In this document: positions 9,693-17,692 of the stretch, in pieces
Layout of the letters: every line of letters starts with the position of its first letter
How positions within the stretch are numbered: position 1 is the stretch's first letter
Assembly: GCA_963747835.1 (NCBI GenBank)
Contig: CAVVGO010000003.1
Coordinates: 62,001 to 126,000, forward strand
Source of the DNA: JAJPKK01 sp963747835
GTDB lineage: Bacteria; Pseudomonadota; Alphaproteobacteria; Rhizobiales; Xanthobacteraceae
Direction of reading: 5' to 3'
Length of the DNA stretch: 64,000 bases
The notes under the pieces: model-generated
Told to the model about the DNA's origin: nothing
Database searches by the model: none
Seen by the model: the letters and a program-made list of their open reading frames with translations, nothing else
Translations under genes and position numbers: made by a program

Positions 9693-10173
9693 GGGCTAGC
9701 TCCAGCGCGGGCTCGTTTGCCCGATTGGCGATGGCGCCGCGCAAATTGGTCTTCATCTTCAGAACGGTGTCGAGTAGCTGATCGCGCGCGGCGGGATCGA
9801 TGCCCGCCAGCACGATTTCCATCATGTGCTGGCCCATCTCGAACATCGCCGCGAGCGGCGCTTCCGCCGCGGGCTTGAGGAATAGCCGCTTGGCGCGGCG
9901 GTCGTGGGGATCCGAGCGGCGCTCGATCATGCCCTGGTCGCACAGCTTGTCGATCAACCGGCACAGCGAGATCGGCTGGAGGTCGCACAACTCAGCGAGC
10001 TCGGATTGCTTGAGCCCCTCGGTGCGCTGGATCCGGGACAGCACAAACCACTGTGCCCGCGTCGTGCCAACCTGCCGGGCCTTCTGATCCACATAGGTCC
10101 GTAGCATCCTAGCTACATCATTGATTCCAATAGCTATTTCTCGTTCTTTGGTCGACGTCGGCATCGCACCCAC
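9685..10173 (-). CDS. MarR family transcriptional regulator of the efflux operon
   Basis: A 162-residue winged-helix repressor: LKQSELAELCDLQPISLCRL is the recognition helix-turn-helix and DPHDRRAKRLFL is the wing with the conserved DxRxxR-type motif. It is first in the operon and directly followed by the fusion protein and the transporter. A perfect inverted repeat lies 18-36 bases upstream of its start. MarR proteins of this arrangement repress their own operon and release DNA on binding a phenolic or lipophilic ligand; that is family knowledge, not shown here. Confidence 0.9.
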   Translation of the reverse strand: MGAMPTSTKEREIAIGINDVARMLRTYVDQKARQVGTTRAQWFVLSRIQRTEGLKQSELAELCDLQPISLCRLIDKLCDQGMIERRSDPHDRRAKRLFLKPAAEAPLAAMFEMGQHMMEIVLAGIDPAARDQLLDTVLKMKTNLRGAIANRANEPALELAHG

Positions 10174-10191
10174 TCTCTCTAAGCAAGCATA

Positions 10192-10209
10192 TTATAAGTA
10201 AGCTTATAA
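10192..10209. promoter_or_regulatory. likely MarR operator (inverted repeat)
   Basis: Perfect 7-base arms TTATAAG and CTTATAA around a 4-base spacer TAAG. The site stands out as an AT-rich island in GC-rich sequence, 18 bases before the marR start, with further AT-rich bases on both sides that could form the -10 region. Position, symmetry and size (18 bases) fit a MarR dimer. Confidence 0.65.
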
Positions 10210-10351
10210 ATTTTTCAACACCGTTGGTGCGCGTTCATGCGAGCGGCGAGCGACGAGGTGACGGCGCCCTCCCGATCAGGCAGATTTCCGCATCCCGCGG
10301 CCGGATCGCGTCGGCGGCGCGGCCGGCCACCATTGCGCAAAGGAAATCACC

Positions 10352-10738
10352 ATGGACAAAGCCAGGTTTGACAAGGGTCTCGAAGTCCGCACCGCCGTGC
10401 TCGGCAAGGACTACGTCGAAGCGTCGATGAAGAACGCGGACGATTTCAATCGTCCGTTCCAGGAACTCGTCACCGAATATTGCTGGGGCGCCGCCTGGGG
10501 CAGCGACGGCCTCACCCACAAGACCCGCAGCATGCTCAACATCGCCATGATCAGCATCCTCAACCGGCCCCACGAATTGAAGCTCCACGTCAAAGGCGCG
10601 CTGCGAAACGGCGTTACCAAAGACGAGATCCGCGAGGTGATGATGCAGGTTGCGATCTACGCCGGTATTCCGTGCGGGGTCGACGCGTTCCGCATTGCGC
10701 GGGAAGCCTTCAAGGAGGTCGACGCTAAACCGGCGTGA
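10352..10738 (+). CDS. carboxymuconolactone decarboxylase (PcaC-like) family protein
   Basis: A 128-residue AhpD-fold protein of the 4-carboxymuconolactone decarboxylase family. The conserved block HELKLHVKGALRNGVTKDEI and the following MMQVAIYAGIPCGVDAF helix match PcaC-type members. The CxxC pair of the peroxidase AhpD is absent, so a lyase or unknown enzyme role is more likely than peroxide reduction. GGAAATCACC precedes the ATG. It stands alone between the divergent MarR operon and a 330-base gap, without other beta-ketoadipate genes nearby, so a true PcaC role is uncertain. Confidence 0.85.
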   Translation: MDKARFDKGLEVRTAVLGKDYVEASMKNADDFNRPFQELVTEYCWGAAWGSDGLTHKTRSMLNIAMISILNRPHELKLHVKGALRNGVTKDEIREVMMQVAIYAGIPCGVDAFRIAREAFKEVDAKPA

Positions 10739-11086
10739 ACAAGCCCGCGGGCTGTAGGTCTGATCCTTTGTTGGCGTCGCCCGCCACGCGACGGGCGATG
10801 CCAGTCCGGCGGCCGGTGAGTTTTGCGCCCGGGGTCGCCCAAGGCCCTGTCGCCCAAGGCCCTTCCCTCGGAGACTGAGGCGGCGTAGCATTCCAGACAA
10901 TCAGAAAGGGGTTTGCCCGGTGACAACAACCGGTACGGCCAACGCGATTTCTTCGTGGCCGATAACCCGCACCTGTTTTTAAGACCATCACCTCGGCATC
11001 GACAAAGCCAACAACCGCGTATGTGAGAGCCAACGCCAACCGCTCGGGCAATTAATGCCGGGCAACGAGTGAAGGAGAGAAACACC
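10739..11086. other. gap with a short tandem repeat
   Basis: No convincing gene. At 10834-10863 the 15-base unit GTCGCCCAAGGCCCT occurs twice in tandem. The rest is unremarkable except for a good ribosome binding site (AAGGAGAG, 11072-11079) for the next gene. Confidence 0.6.
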
Positions 11087-12946
11087 ATGACACACGTACG
11101 AGGGCAATTATTGGCGAGCGTTGCCAGTCTCGTTTTAGTCGCGGCACTCGTACCGGCCGCAGCGTCGGCCGACGAGCTGCTGACCGGCTCGATCACGTCG
11201 GCGACCGGGCTGAAGCTCGAGGGCATTCAGGTCTCCGCCAAAAAAGAGGGATCGACCATCACGACGAGCGTCTACACCGACCGGAACGGCGATTATTTCT
11301 TCCCCGCGATGGTAGACGGAAAATACCGCGTGTGGGCGCAGGCCCTGGGCTTCGAGACCACGAAGGGTGAAGTCGATCTCACCGCGACGAAGCATCAGGA
11401 TTTCAAGCTTGCGACCATCACGGATCCCGAGGAGCGGATTCGCCAGTTGCCGTCCGAGATGCTGGCCGCCGCGTTGCCTGAGGACACCGAAGGCGACGCC
11501 CAGATGAAGCGCATCTTCCACAATCAGTGCACCGGCTGCCATACCCCGGGCTACCCGCTGCAATTCAAGTTCGACGAAGCCGGCTGGAACAAGATCATCA
11601 ACCTGATGAAAGTCGTGGTCGGTACCGGCGAATATCAGGGTCCGAACGCCAAGCCGAACGGCATCATCGAGCATAACCGCAAGGAACTCGCCGCTTATCT
11701 CGCGCGCGCGCGCGGCCCCGGCGAAAGCTCGATGAAGTTCAAGGATCGTCCGCGGCCGACCGGCGAAGCTGCCCGCGTCGTCTGGACGACCTATGACGTG
11801 CCGCTCAATCCGGACACCGGCATGGGCGTCCAGGGTGCGAAGTATCCGATCAACGACGGATCTGACTGGTCGCTCGGCACGCCATCAAAACTTGGTCAGC
11901 TTCCCCACGATGGCGCCATGGGCCTCGACGGCAATCTCTATTACACCGTCAACAACCCGAATCCCGGCGTCACCGTCGGCAAGGTCGACACCAAGACCGG
12001 CGAAGTGAAATATCTCAAGGTCGACCGCAAGGACGGCAAATACGCCGCCACCGCCCACGGTCTCACACGCGACGCCAATGGCGATTTGTGGTTCGACGTG
12101 AACCCCGGCCGCCGCAGCCTCGGCAAGCTTGAGGTGAAGACCGAGAGGATCAGCGTGTATGAGACGCCGGAGCCGATGTCGCCGCTGGGCGGCGCGGTCA
12201 CGCTCGACGTCGACGGCAAGGGCCGCATCTGGGCCTCGGCCCCGGACGGCGTCGTCGCGTTCGATCCGGTCGCCGAGAAGTTCACCGACTTCAAGTCGAT
12301 GACGCCGTTCAAGAACCCCAAGGGCACCAACAGCACCTACGGCGCCGCGGGCGATCGCGACGGCAACGGCTGGTGGGCCCAGATGGCGTTCGATACCATC
12401 GGCAAGGCCGACATGACGAACGGCAAGACCACCGAAATCACGCTGCCGGCGCTGAAGGACGAAATGGCACGCCTGCCGGAAGCCCAGCGGGCCTTCTACG
12501 AGAACTTCCCCGACCGCACCAACAACAACCCGTTGCCATGGTCGCAAGGCCCGCGCCGCATGGGCACCGACAAGAACGCTGACGTGCTGTGGGTCGGCAA
12601 CTCGTGGGGCTCGACGCTTGCCCGCATCGACACCAAGACCGGGCAATCGACAATAATTCCGTTCCCGGATCCAGCCTATCAGCCGTATCACATCGCGGTC
12701 GACCAGAACCACAATGTGTGGGGCAATCTGTGGACCGCCGATCGCGTCGCCAAGTACGACCCGAGCAAGGGCGAATGGACGTTGTTCGACCTGCCGGTGC
12801 GCGGCACCGAAATCCGGCACGTCTCGCTGCTCGAGCGCGACGGCGTCACCAAAGTCATTGTGCCGATCTACCGCGACAGCAAGATGGGCGTTATGACGCT
12901 GCGCAGCGAAGCCGACATCGCTGCCCTCAAGACGGCAGCGAAGTAA
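11087..12946 (+). CDS. secreted regulatory-domain / cytochrome c / Vgb-type beta-propeller fusion
   Basis: A 619-residue exported protein. A Sec signal peptide ends near Ala28 (PAAASA-DE). Residues about 31-110 form a carboxypeptidase-regulatory-like beta-sandwich (GSITSATGLKLEGIQVSA). A haem c site CTGCH lies at residues 148-152. From about 230 to the end there are propeller repeats like virginiamycin B lyase (DGNLYYTVNNPNPGVTVGKV, DQNHNVWGNLWTADRV). The domain mix suggests a periplasmic electron-transfer or dehydrogenase-like protein, not an antibiotic lyase; the function is not established. ATG 11087 is preferred over GTG 11069, which would overlap the AAGGAGAG binding site. An intrinsic terminator follows. 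Confidence 0.85.
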   Translation: MTHVRGQLLASVASLVLVAALVPAAASADELLTGSITSATGLKLEGIQVSAKKEGSTITTSVYTDRNGDYFFPAMVDGKYRVWAQALGFETTKGEVDLTATKHQDFKLATITDPEERIRQLPSEMLAAALPEDTEGDAQMKRIFHNQCTGCHTPGYPLQFKFDEAGWNKIINLMKVVVGTGEYQGPNAKPNGIIEHNRKELAAYLARARGPGESSMKFKDRPRPTGEAARVVWTTYDVPLNPDTGMGVQGAKYPINDGSDWSLGTPSKLGQLPHDGAMGLDGNLYYTVNNPNPGVTVGKVDTKTGEVKYLKVDRKDGKYAATAHGLTRDANGDLWFDVNPGRRSLGKLEVKTERISVYETPEPMSPLGGAVTLDVDGKGRIWASAPDGVVAFDPVAEKFTDFKSMTPFKNPKGTNSTYGAAGDRDGNGWWAQMAFDTIGKADMTNGKTTEITLPALKDEMARLPEAQRAFYENFPDRTNNNPLPWSQGPRRMGTDKNADVLWVGNSWGSTLARIDTKTGQSTIIPFPDPAYQPYHIAVDQNHNVWGNLWTADRVAKYDPSKGEWTLFDLPVRGTEIRHVSLLERDGVTKVIVPIYRDSKMGVMTLRSEADIAALKTAAK

Positions 12947-12992
12947 GGCGGTCGCCGAAGCGACCTCGATCGCACGTTTACCGCAAAGTGTG

Positions 12993-13022
12993 CCGGGCCC
13001 TGGCGACGGGGCCCGGTTTTTT
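12993..13022 (+). terminator. intrinsic terminator
   Basis: Perfect 8-base GC stem CCGGGCCC / GGGCCCGG with an 8-base loop, followed by six T residues, 46 bases after the propeller gene stop. Confidence 0.85.
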
Positions 13023-13131
13023 GTGCGTGGTTATGACGCTCGTGGTGCGATGAGCGAAGGCTGCCCGGACGATCCGGCGCAGCGCCTGGGTGGCGGGCGT
13101 TGCGTGGCTGGGCCGAATTGATCGGCTCTTT

Positions 13132-13145
13132 TTGATATGCATCAA
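13132..13145. promoter_or_regulatory. FNR/FixK-type box
   Basis: TTGATATGCATCAA is a perfect TTGAT-N4-ATCAA palindrome, 90 bases before the start of the small cytochrome gene. In Hyphomicrobiales such sites are bound by FixK, FnrN or related Crp/Fnr regulators under low oxygen. Confidence 0.7.
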
Positions 13146-13235
13146 GCGGCACACCCCGTTCGACGCGCAGTCTGAAAGTGTACTGCTGAAATTCAGAGCG
13201 GGCTTTCATGTCCGCACAGTTGAAGGGAGACTCCG

Positions 13236-13730
13236 ATGTCCAGAGCAGGACGATCGATCGGCGGCGCTTGCCTCGCATTGGCTCTGATCGGGGCAGGTTC
13301 TTTGGCTCTCGCCCAGGATCAGAACCCGGCAACGCCCAAGGATGTAATCTTCGCCCGCAAAACGCTCATGAGCGCAATCGGCACTAACATGTACCCGATC
13401 GACGAAATGCTCGAGACGGGAAATATCGATCTCGCCAAGGCTCGCGCAAACCTCGAGTCCATCTCGGCGATGCTGATGGCCTTCCCAAATCTCTTCCCTC
13501 CCAATACCAACCTTTGGAAGCCAAATGCACCGCGCGACCCGGCAACCGACACGCTCGCCGATCCGGCCATTTGGGAGAGTCGTACCTTCTTCTATAGAGA
13601 TGCTATGGCGGCGTCCAAATTCGCATTCGACGCCAGCCGCGCACAGAACGTTGCCGATTTCAGGAAATCCGCGAGGGATCTGCGCCTGACCTGCGACGGC
13701 TGCCACTCGACCTATCAGAAAAAGGACTGA
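13236..13730 (+). CDS. periplasmic cytochrome c' family protein
   Basis: A 164-residue exported protein with a signal peptide (cleavage near SLALA-QD), a helical body with Met, Phe and Ala-rich helices, and a single haem site CDGCH close to the C-terminus (CDGCHSTYQKKD). A C-terminal CxxCH in an all-alpha protein of this size is the cytochrome c' arrangement. Members bind NO or shuttle electrons in the periplasm. GAAGGGAGA precedes the ATG. The FNR/FixK box upstream implies expression at low oxygen, which fits an NO- or respiration-related role. Confidence 0.8.
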   Translation: MSRAGRSIGGACLALALIGAGSLALAQDQNPATPKDVIFARKTLMSAIGTNMYPIDEMLETGNIDLAKARANLESISAMLMAFPNLFPPNTNLWKPNAPRDPATDTLADPAIWESRTFFYRDAMAASKFAFDASRAQNVADFRKSARDLRLTCDGCHSTYQKKD

Positions 13731-13785
13731 CCCGCGGAAACGCGCCCAGCGGTTGCCACGGCGTCGTCCAATCGCGGTCTCATGC

Positions 13786-14373
13786 CTAAATCAATCCGGC
13801 GACCCGGAACGCGTGCTCGTGGTGCCGCGCCGCGTCCCGACCGAAGCAGCAGAACACCACGTGCTGCAAGTCGTTTGCCGGGGCGATGCTCGCCATTACG
13901 GCGTTCACCGCAACGCGGGCGGCGCGGTCGGCCGGAAACGCGTAGATGCCGGTCGAGATGGCCGGAAACGCGATCGAGGCGAGTTGGTTGCCGGCGGCGA
14001 GCGCGAGCGCCGAGCGGTAACATGAGGCGAGGAGTTCGTCCTCGTTGCGGTTGCCGCCGCTCCATACCGGTCCGACCGCGTGGATGACGTAGCGCCCCGG
14101 CAGCCGATGACCCGCCGTGATCTTGGCGGAACCGGTTTCACAGCCACCCAGCGTTCGGCATTCGGCGACGAGGTCGGGGCCGGCGGCCCGATGGATCGCG
14201 CCGTCGACACCACCGCCGCCGAGCAGCGTGCGGTTTGCCGCATTGACGATGGCGTCGAGTGCGAGGGTCGTGATGTCGGCGACGATGATGTCGAGGCGGG
14301 CGCCGTGCCAGGCGGCGGAATACAACGGGTCGGCAAGCGGGGAGGCCGTCGGAAAGGCCGGCAACGTCTTCAT
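13786..14373 (-). CDS. macrodomain protein (O-acetyl-ADP-ribose deacetylase-like)
   Basis: A 195-residue protein consisting of one macrodomain. It has DAIVNAANRTLLGGGGVDGAI (the ADP-ribose binding loop with the catalytic Asn and the GGGVDGAIH stretch), HAVGPVW, and the phosphate loop AFPAISTGIYAFP. This is the YmdB-like class that hydrolyses O-acetyl-ADP-ribose or removes ADP-ribose from proteins. It starts one base after the patatin stop and is third in the bdhA-patatin-macrodomain operon. The functional link with 3-hydroxybutyrate metabolism is unknown; acetyl/ADP-ribose turnover is a possible reason. Confidence 0.88.
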   Translation of the reverse strand: MKTLPAFPTASPLADPLYSAAWHGARLDIIVADITTLALDAIVNAANRTLLGGGGVDGAIHRAAGPDLVAECRTLGGCETGSAKITAGHRLPGRYVIHAVGPVWSGGNRNEDELLASCYRSALALAAGNQLASIAFPAISTGIYAFPADRAARVAVNAVMASIAPANDLQHVVFCCFGRDAARHHEHAFRVAGLI

Positions 14374-14374
14374 G

Positions 14375-15460
14375 TCAGGCCCATTCTGCCTGCGTTTCGG
14401 CGCGCAAGTCGAACGTGCTGCGCACGCCGATGTCGTCGAAATGCTCGTCGAGGAAGCGGCGCGCGGCGCGGCGGCCGCTGGTATGGAGCATGCGGAAGAA
14501 ATCGTAATCGGTCGACATTTTGGATTCGGGCGAATAGGCCTTGAGGCCGTCGCCGAGCAAGATGCGGTGGGCGTTGATGCGACGGTACTGGCCTAGCCCG
14601 GTGCCGCGTTGCAGCCGCCCCTGGTCGATCAGCCGGGCGACGAATTCGATGGCGCGGAATTCGGCGAGAAGCGACGAGTTGAAGCTGATCTCGGTGGTCC
14701 GGTTAATGATATCGCGCGCGCTGGTCGGCACTTCGCGGCGCTCCTCCGGGTTGATTTGGACGACCAACACATCCTCGGTCTTGGTATCGCGAAAGAACGG
14801 AAAGATCACCGGATTGCCGAGATAGCCGCCGTCCCAGTAGGGCATGCCGTCGATGGTGACCGCCTGGAACAGGCTTGGCAGGCAGGCCGACGCCATCACG
14901 GCGTCAGCGTTGATTTTCTCGCGTCCGAAGATCCGCAGTCGGCCGGTGATTACATTCGTCGCGGTGATGAAAAGCTGCAGGTTCGGATAAGCGCGGACCG
15001 CGTCGAAGTCGACGAAACGCTCGACCAGATCCTTGAGCGGATTGATGTTGAGGGGGTTGAACTCGTAAGGCGAAAAGTAGCCTGCCATGGTGTCGAACCA
15101 CGCCTGCATCGGCGAGCCGTCGAGGGGCACGAAGGAGAGCAGGCGCTCGACGATCTTGCGTTGAATCGACGGCAGGTCGCCGTCCATTGAGACCGCGCGC
15201 CAGAAGTCAGCGAGCCTCTTCTGCGCCTCCGCCGATCCGCCGCGCGCGAGCCCGTCGGCGAGCATCACCGCATTGATGGCGCCCGCCGACGCGCCGGAAA
15301 CGCCTTCGATCGTGATGCGGTCATCTTCGAGCAGATGATGCAGCACGCCCCAGGTGAAGGCGCCATGGGCACCGCCGCCCTGCAAGGCGAGGTTTATGGC
15401 CTTCTTTGCGACCGGCGGCTGTTGGCCGCCGGTCGCTGCGTCCGAAATCGCGGCTATCAC
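14375..15460 (-). CDS. patatin-like phospholipase family protein
   Basis: A 361-residue patatin-fold hydrolase. The oxyanion motif LQGGGAHGAF is at about residues 26-35, the nucleophile elbow GASAG puts Ser at residue 58, and the second catalytic residue is Asp210 in YWDGGYLGNP, completing the Ser-Asp dyad. The C-terminal 100 residues (RTTEISFNSSLLAEFRAIEF) match the extension common in rhizobial patatins. Its start overlaps the BdhA stop (ATGA). It may act on lipids or polyhydroxyalkanoate-type esters; the neighbour BdhA makes the latter attractive but unproven. Confidence 0.88.
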   Translation of the reverse strand: MIAAISDAATGGQQPPVAKKAINLALQGGGAHGAFTWGVLHHLLEDDRITIEGVSGASAGAINAVMLADGLARGGSAEAQKRLADFWRAVSMDGDLPSIQRKIVERLLSFVPLDGSPMQAWFDTMAGYFSPYEFNPLNINPLKDLVERFVDFDAVRAYPNLQLFITATNVITGRLRIFGREKINADAVMASACLPSLFQAVTIDGMPYWDGGYLGNPVIFPFFRDTKTEDVLVVQINPEERREVPTSARDIINRTTEISFNSSLLAEFRAIEFVARLIDQGRLQRGTGLGQYRRINAHRILLGDGLKAYSPESKMSTDYDFFRMLHTSGRRAARRFLDEHFDDIGVRSTFDLRAETQAEWA

Positions 15461-16239
15461 TCCGCGGTCCAGCCGCCGTCGATTGAAAGGTTAGCGCCGG
15501 TGATCTGCGCCGCCGCATCAGAGCACAGATAAACCGCGAGCGAGGCGACCTGTTCGGCAGTGACGAACTGCTTGGTCGGCTGGGCGGCAAGCAGGACGTC
15601 GCGCTTGACCTGCTCCTCGGTCATGTTGCGGGCCTTCATCTGCTCGGGAATCTGCTGGGCGACCAACGGGGTCCACACATAGCCGGGGCTGATGCAATTG
15701 ACCGTGACGCCAAAGGTCGCGACTTCGAGTGCCACCGTCTTGGTGAGGCCGGCGATCCCGTGCTTCGCCGACACATACGCGACCTTGAACGGGGAGGCCA
15801 CCAGCGAATGCGCCGAAGCGGTCGAGATGATGCGCCCCCATTTGCGCGCCTTCATGCCCGGCACCGCAGCGCGCACCGCGAGGAACGCCGCTGTCAGGTT
15901 GATGGCGATGATCTGGTCCCATTTCTCGATCGGAAATTCCTCCACCGGCGCCACGTATTGGATGCCGGCATTGTTGACCAGGATGTCGACCGAGCCGAGC
16001 GTCGTTTCCGCGGTCTTGATCATGCCGGCGATATCGGCCGGCTTGGTCATATCGGCCGGCGAATAGATCGCCTTGACGTGGAATTCGGATTCAATTCCAG
16101 CGCGCTCTTTCTCGATGTCGGCGGCCGCGCCGAAACCGTTGATCATGACGTTGGCACCGTCCTGTGCCATGGCGCGAGCGATGGCGAGGCCGATACCGGA
16201 AGTCGAACCGGTGACGACCGCATTTTTCCCTTTCAGCAT
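15457..16239 (-). CDS. bdhA: 3-hydroxybutyrate dehydrogenase
   Basis: A 260-residue short-chain dehydrogenase. It has the nucleotide loop VTGSTSGIGLAI, NNAG at the central strand, the Ser of SAHSLVASPFKVAYVSAKHG with the Tyr-x-x-x-Lys pair, and the family-typical tail ITGANLSIDGGWTAE. The segment NAGIQYVAPVEEFP is characteristic of D-3-hydroxybutyrate dehydrogenases. It oxidises 3-hydroxybutyrate to acetoacetate with NAD, the step after polyhydroxybutyrate depolymerisation. First gene of a three-gene operon with overlapping or abutting starts. Confidence 0.9.
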   Translation of the reverse strand: MLKGKNAVVTGSTSGIGLAIARAMAQDGANVMINGFGAAADIEKERAGIESEFHVKAIYSPADMTKPADIAGMIKTAETTLGSVDILVNNAGIQYVAPVEEFPIEKWDQIIAINLTAAFLAVRAAVPGMKARKWGRIISTASAHSLVASPFKVAYVSAKHGIAGLTKTVALEVATFGVTVNCISPGYVWTPLVAQQIPEQMKARNMTEEQVKRDVLLAAQPTKQFVTAEQVASLAVYLCSDAAAQITGANLSIDGGWTAE

Positions 16240-16563
16240 GATCTGTCCTGTCCTGGTTGTTTAGGGCTTTCGTGAATTGGGGCGGTACCGTGCGAGACTT
16301 GCCTAAATTCTAGTCAAGGCCTCGATTGTGGGCTCTTTTCAGGGTGAAGAGCAACGAACCAAGCGTGCAGCCACGCCCGACCTAATCGATCTTATCAGGT
16401 CATTTGCGTCGTTTTTATCATTGCCATGACTGGCTGCACATCGCCCTGCCCGGCTAAGCCGCATGGTGCCAACCGGGACGACCTAACGAAGCGGCTTGCA
16501 GGATCAGTGCCGGCCAGACGTCTCCGAATTGGTGCTCGCGGCGATCAGGAGTAGAAGCGCGTC
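16240..16563. other. intergenic gap
   Basis: About 320 bases between the bdhA start and the Fur-like remnant. It should hold the bdhA promoter, but no clear -35/-10 pair, terminator or repeat was recognised. Confidence 0.5.
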
Positions 16564-16791
16564 ATGCCCGCGATTTTTCCAATGCCCGATGATGACCAAG
16601 CCCGTTGCAACGCCGACGCGATCTCCCACGCGGAGGCGTTCCTGATCTCTGATATCGGCGCGGCGGTGGGTGAAGCCTCGACCGCCGCCATAGCGCAGTT
16701 GCTCACCACCGCCGCGCGCAAGGCCGGCTTCCGGCCTTCGATGTCGGTTATCGAAATCGCCGGCACCTGCTCCCATTGCGGCCGCGATTGA
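16564..16791 (+). pseudogene. possible C-terminal remnant of a Fur-family regulator
   Basis: A 75-codon frame whose sequence follows the dimerisation domain of Fur/Zur-type regulators: HAEAFLISDIGAAVGEAS corresponds to the family pattern of FLIC-x-x-CG-x-VGE, and the end AGTCSHCG keeps the C-terminal CxxC. The first structural zinc CxxC pair is replaced (S-D-I-G), and no N-terminal DNA-binding half is present. A decayed fragment is therefore more likely than a working protein. The similarity is judged by eye only. Confidence 0.4.
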
Positions 16792-16801
16792 CGGGCCCAC
16801 G

Positions 16802-17689
16802 GTGAACCGCGCGACCGGCCGTCCGCTCGATGCCGTTGCGGCCGCCGCCATGGTGGCGCTATGCGCGAGCTGGGGCCTCAACCAGGTTGCCATCAAGCTC
16901 GCGCTCGTCGATATCCCGCCATTCACTCAAGGGGCGCTACGCTCGCTCGGCGCGCTGCCGCTCGTCCTCGTCATTGCGCGCCTGCGCGGGGTGACGTTGA
17001 CGGCGCGCGACGGCACCTTGATGGCGGGTATCGTGGCCGGCACGGTGTTCGGAATCGAATTCGCCTTCATCTATCGCGGCCTCGTCTGGACCACCGCGAG
17101 CCGCGGCGTGGTGTTCGTCTATACGGCGCCTCTGTTTACCGCACTCGGCGCGCGGTTCATCCTGCGCGAGCAACTCTTGCCCCTGCAGTGGGGCGGACTT
17201 GCACTGGCGTTCCTCGGCATCGTGGTGGCGATGGGCGTGCCGGACCCGACCGTCGATGCCCAAACGCTGGCCGGCGACGGTTTGCTCATCGTCGGCGGTG
17301 CGCTGTGGGCCGCGACCACGCTGATCCTCAAGGGCACCGCGCTCGCCAAGATATCGACCGAGAAGACCACGTGTTATCAGCTCGTGTTCTCGGCCATCGT
17401 GTTCATCGCCGCCGCGATATTGTTCGGCGAACACATGGATCGGATGCCCGGCAGTGTCCCGCTGGCGTGGCTCGCCTACCAGTCGTTCTGGGTACTTGGC
17501 ATCACGTTCACGATCTGGTTCGGGCTGGTGGTCCGTTATTCCGCGAGCCGCTTGTCGGCGTTCAGTTTCCTCACACCGCTGTTCGGCGTTGCGGCCGGCC
17601 ACCTGATCATGGGCGATCCGATCACCCCGACCTTCGCGGTTGCGGTGGTGCTGGTGATTGCTGGGCTCGTGCTGGTGAACCGGCCGTAA
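16802..17689 (+). CDS. EamA (DMT superfamily) transporter
   Basis: A 295-residue membrane protein with two EamA repeats of five helices each. The first repeat begins with ALCASWGLNQVAIKLAL and contains TTASRGVVFVYTAPLFTALG. The second begins near residue 155 (GDGLLIVGGALWAATTLILKG) and ends with LTPLFGVAAGHLIMGDPI. This is typical of metabolite exporters of the drug/metabolite transporter superfamily. The start is GTG at 16802, soon after the Fur-like remnant. It converges on the AI-2E gene with only 3 bases between stops. Substrate unknown. Confidence 0.88.
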   Translation: MNRATGRPLDAVAAAAMVALCASWGLNQVAIKLALVDIPPFTQGALRSLGALPLVLVIARLRGVTLTARDGTLMAGIVAGTVFGIEFAFIYRGLVWTTASRGVVFVYTAPLFTALGARFILREQLLPLQWGGLALAFLGIVVAMGVPDPTVDAQTLAGDGLLIVGGALWAATTLILKGTALAKISTEKTTCYQLVFSAIVFIAAAILFGEHMDRMPGSVPLAWLAYQSFWVLGITFTIWFGLVVRYSASRLSAFSFLTPLFGVAAGHLIMGDPITPTFAVAVVLVIAGLVLVNRP

Positions 17690-17692
17690 GGA

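Noticed and set aside
10352..10738. True pcaC of the beta-ketoadipate pathway
   Set aside because: No other pca gene is nearby and the family has many members of other function; named by family only.
16504..16926. Minus-strand frame opposite the Fur-like fragment
   Set aside because: Its sequence has no recognisable domain and it runs antisense to the EamA start; the plus-strand reading matches a known family better.
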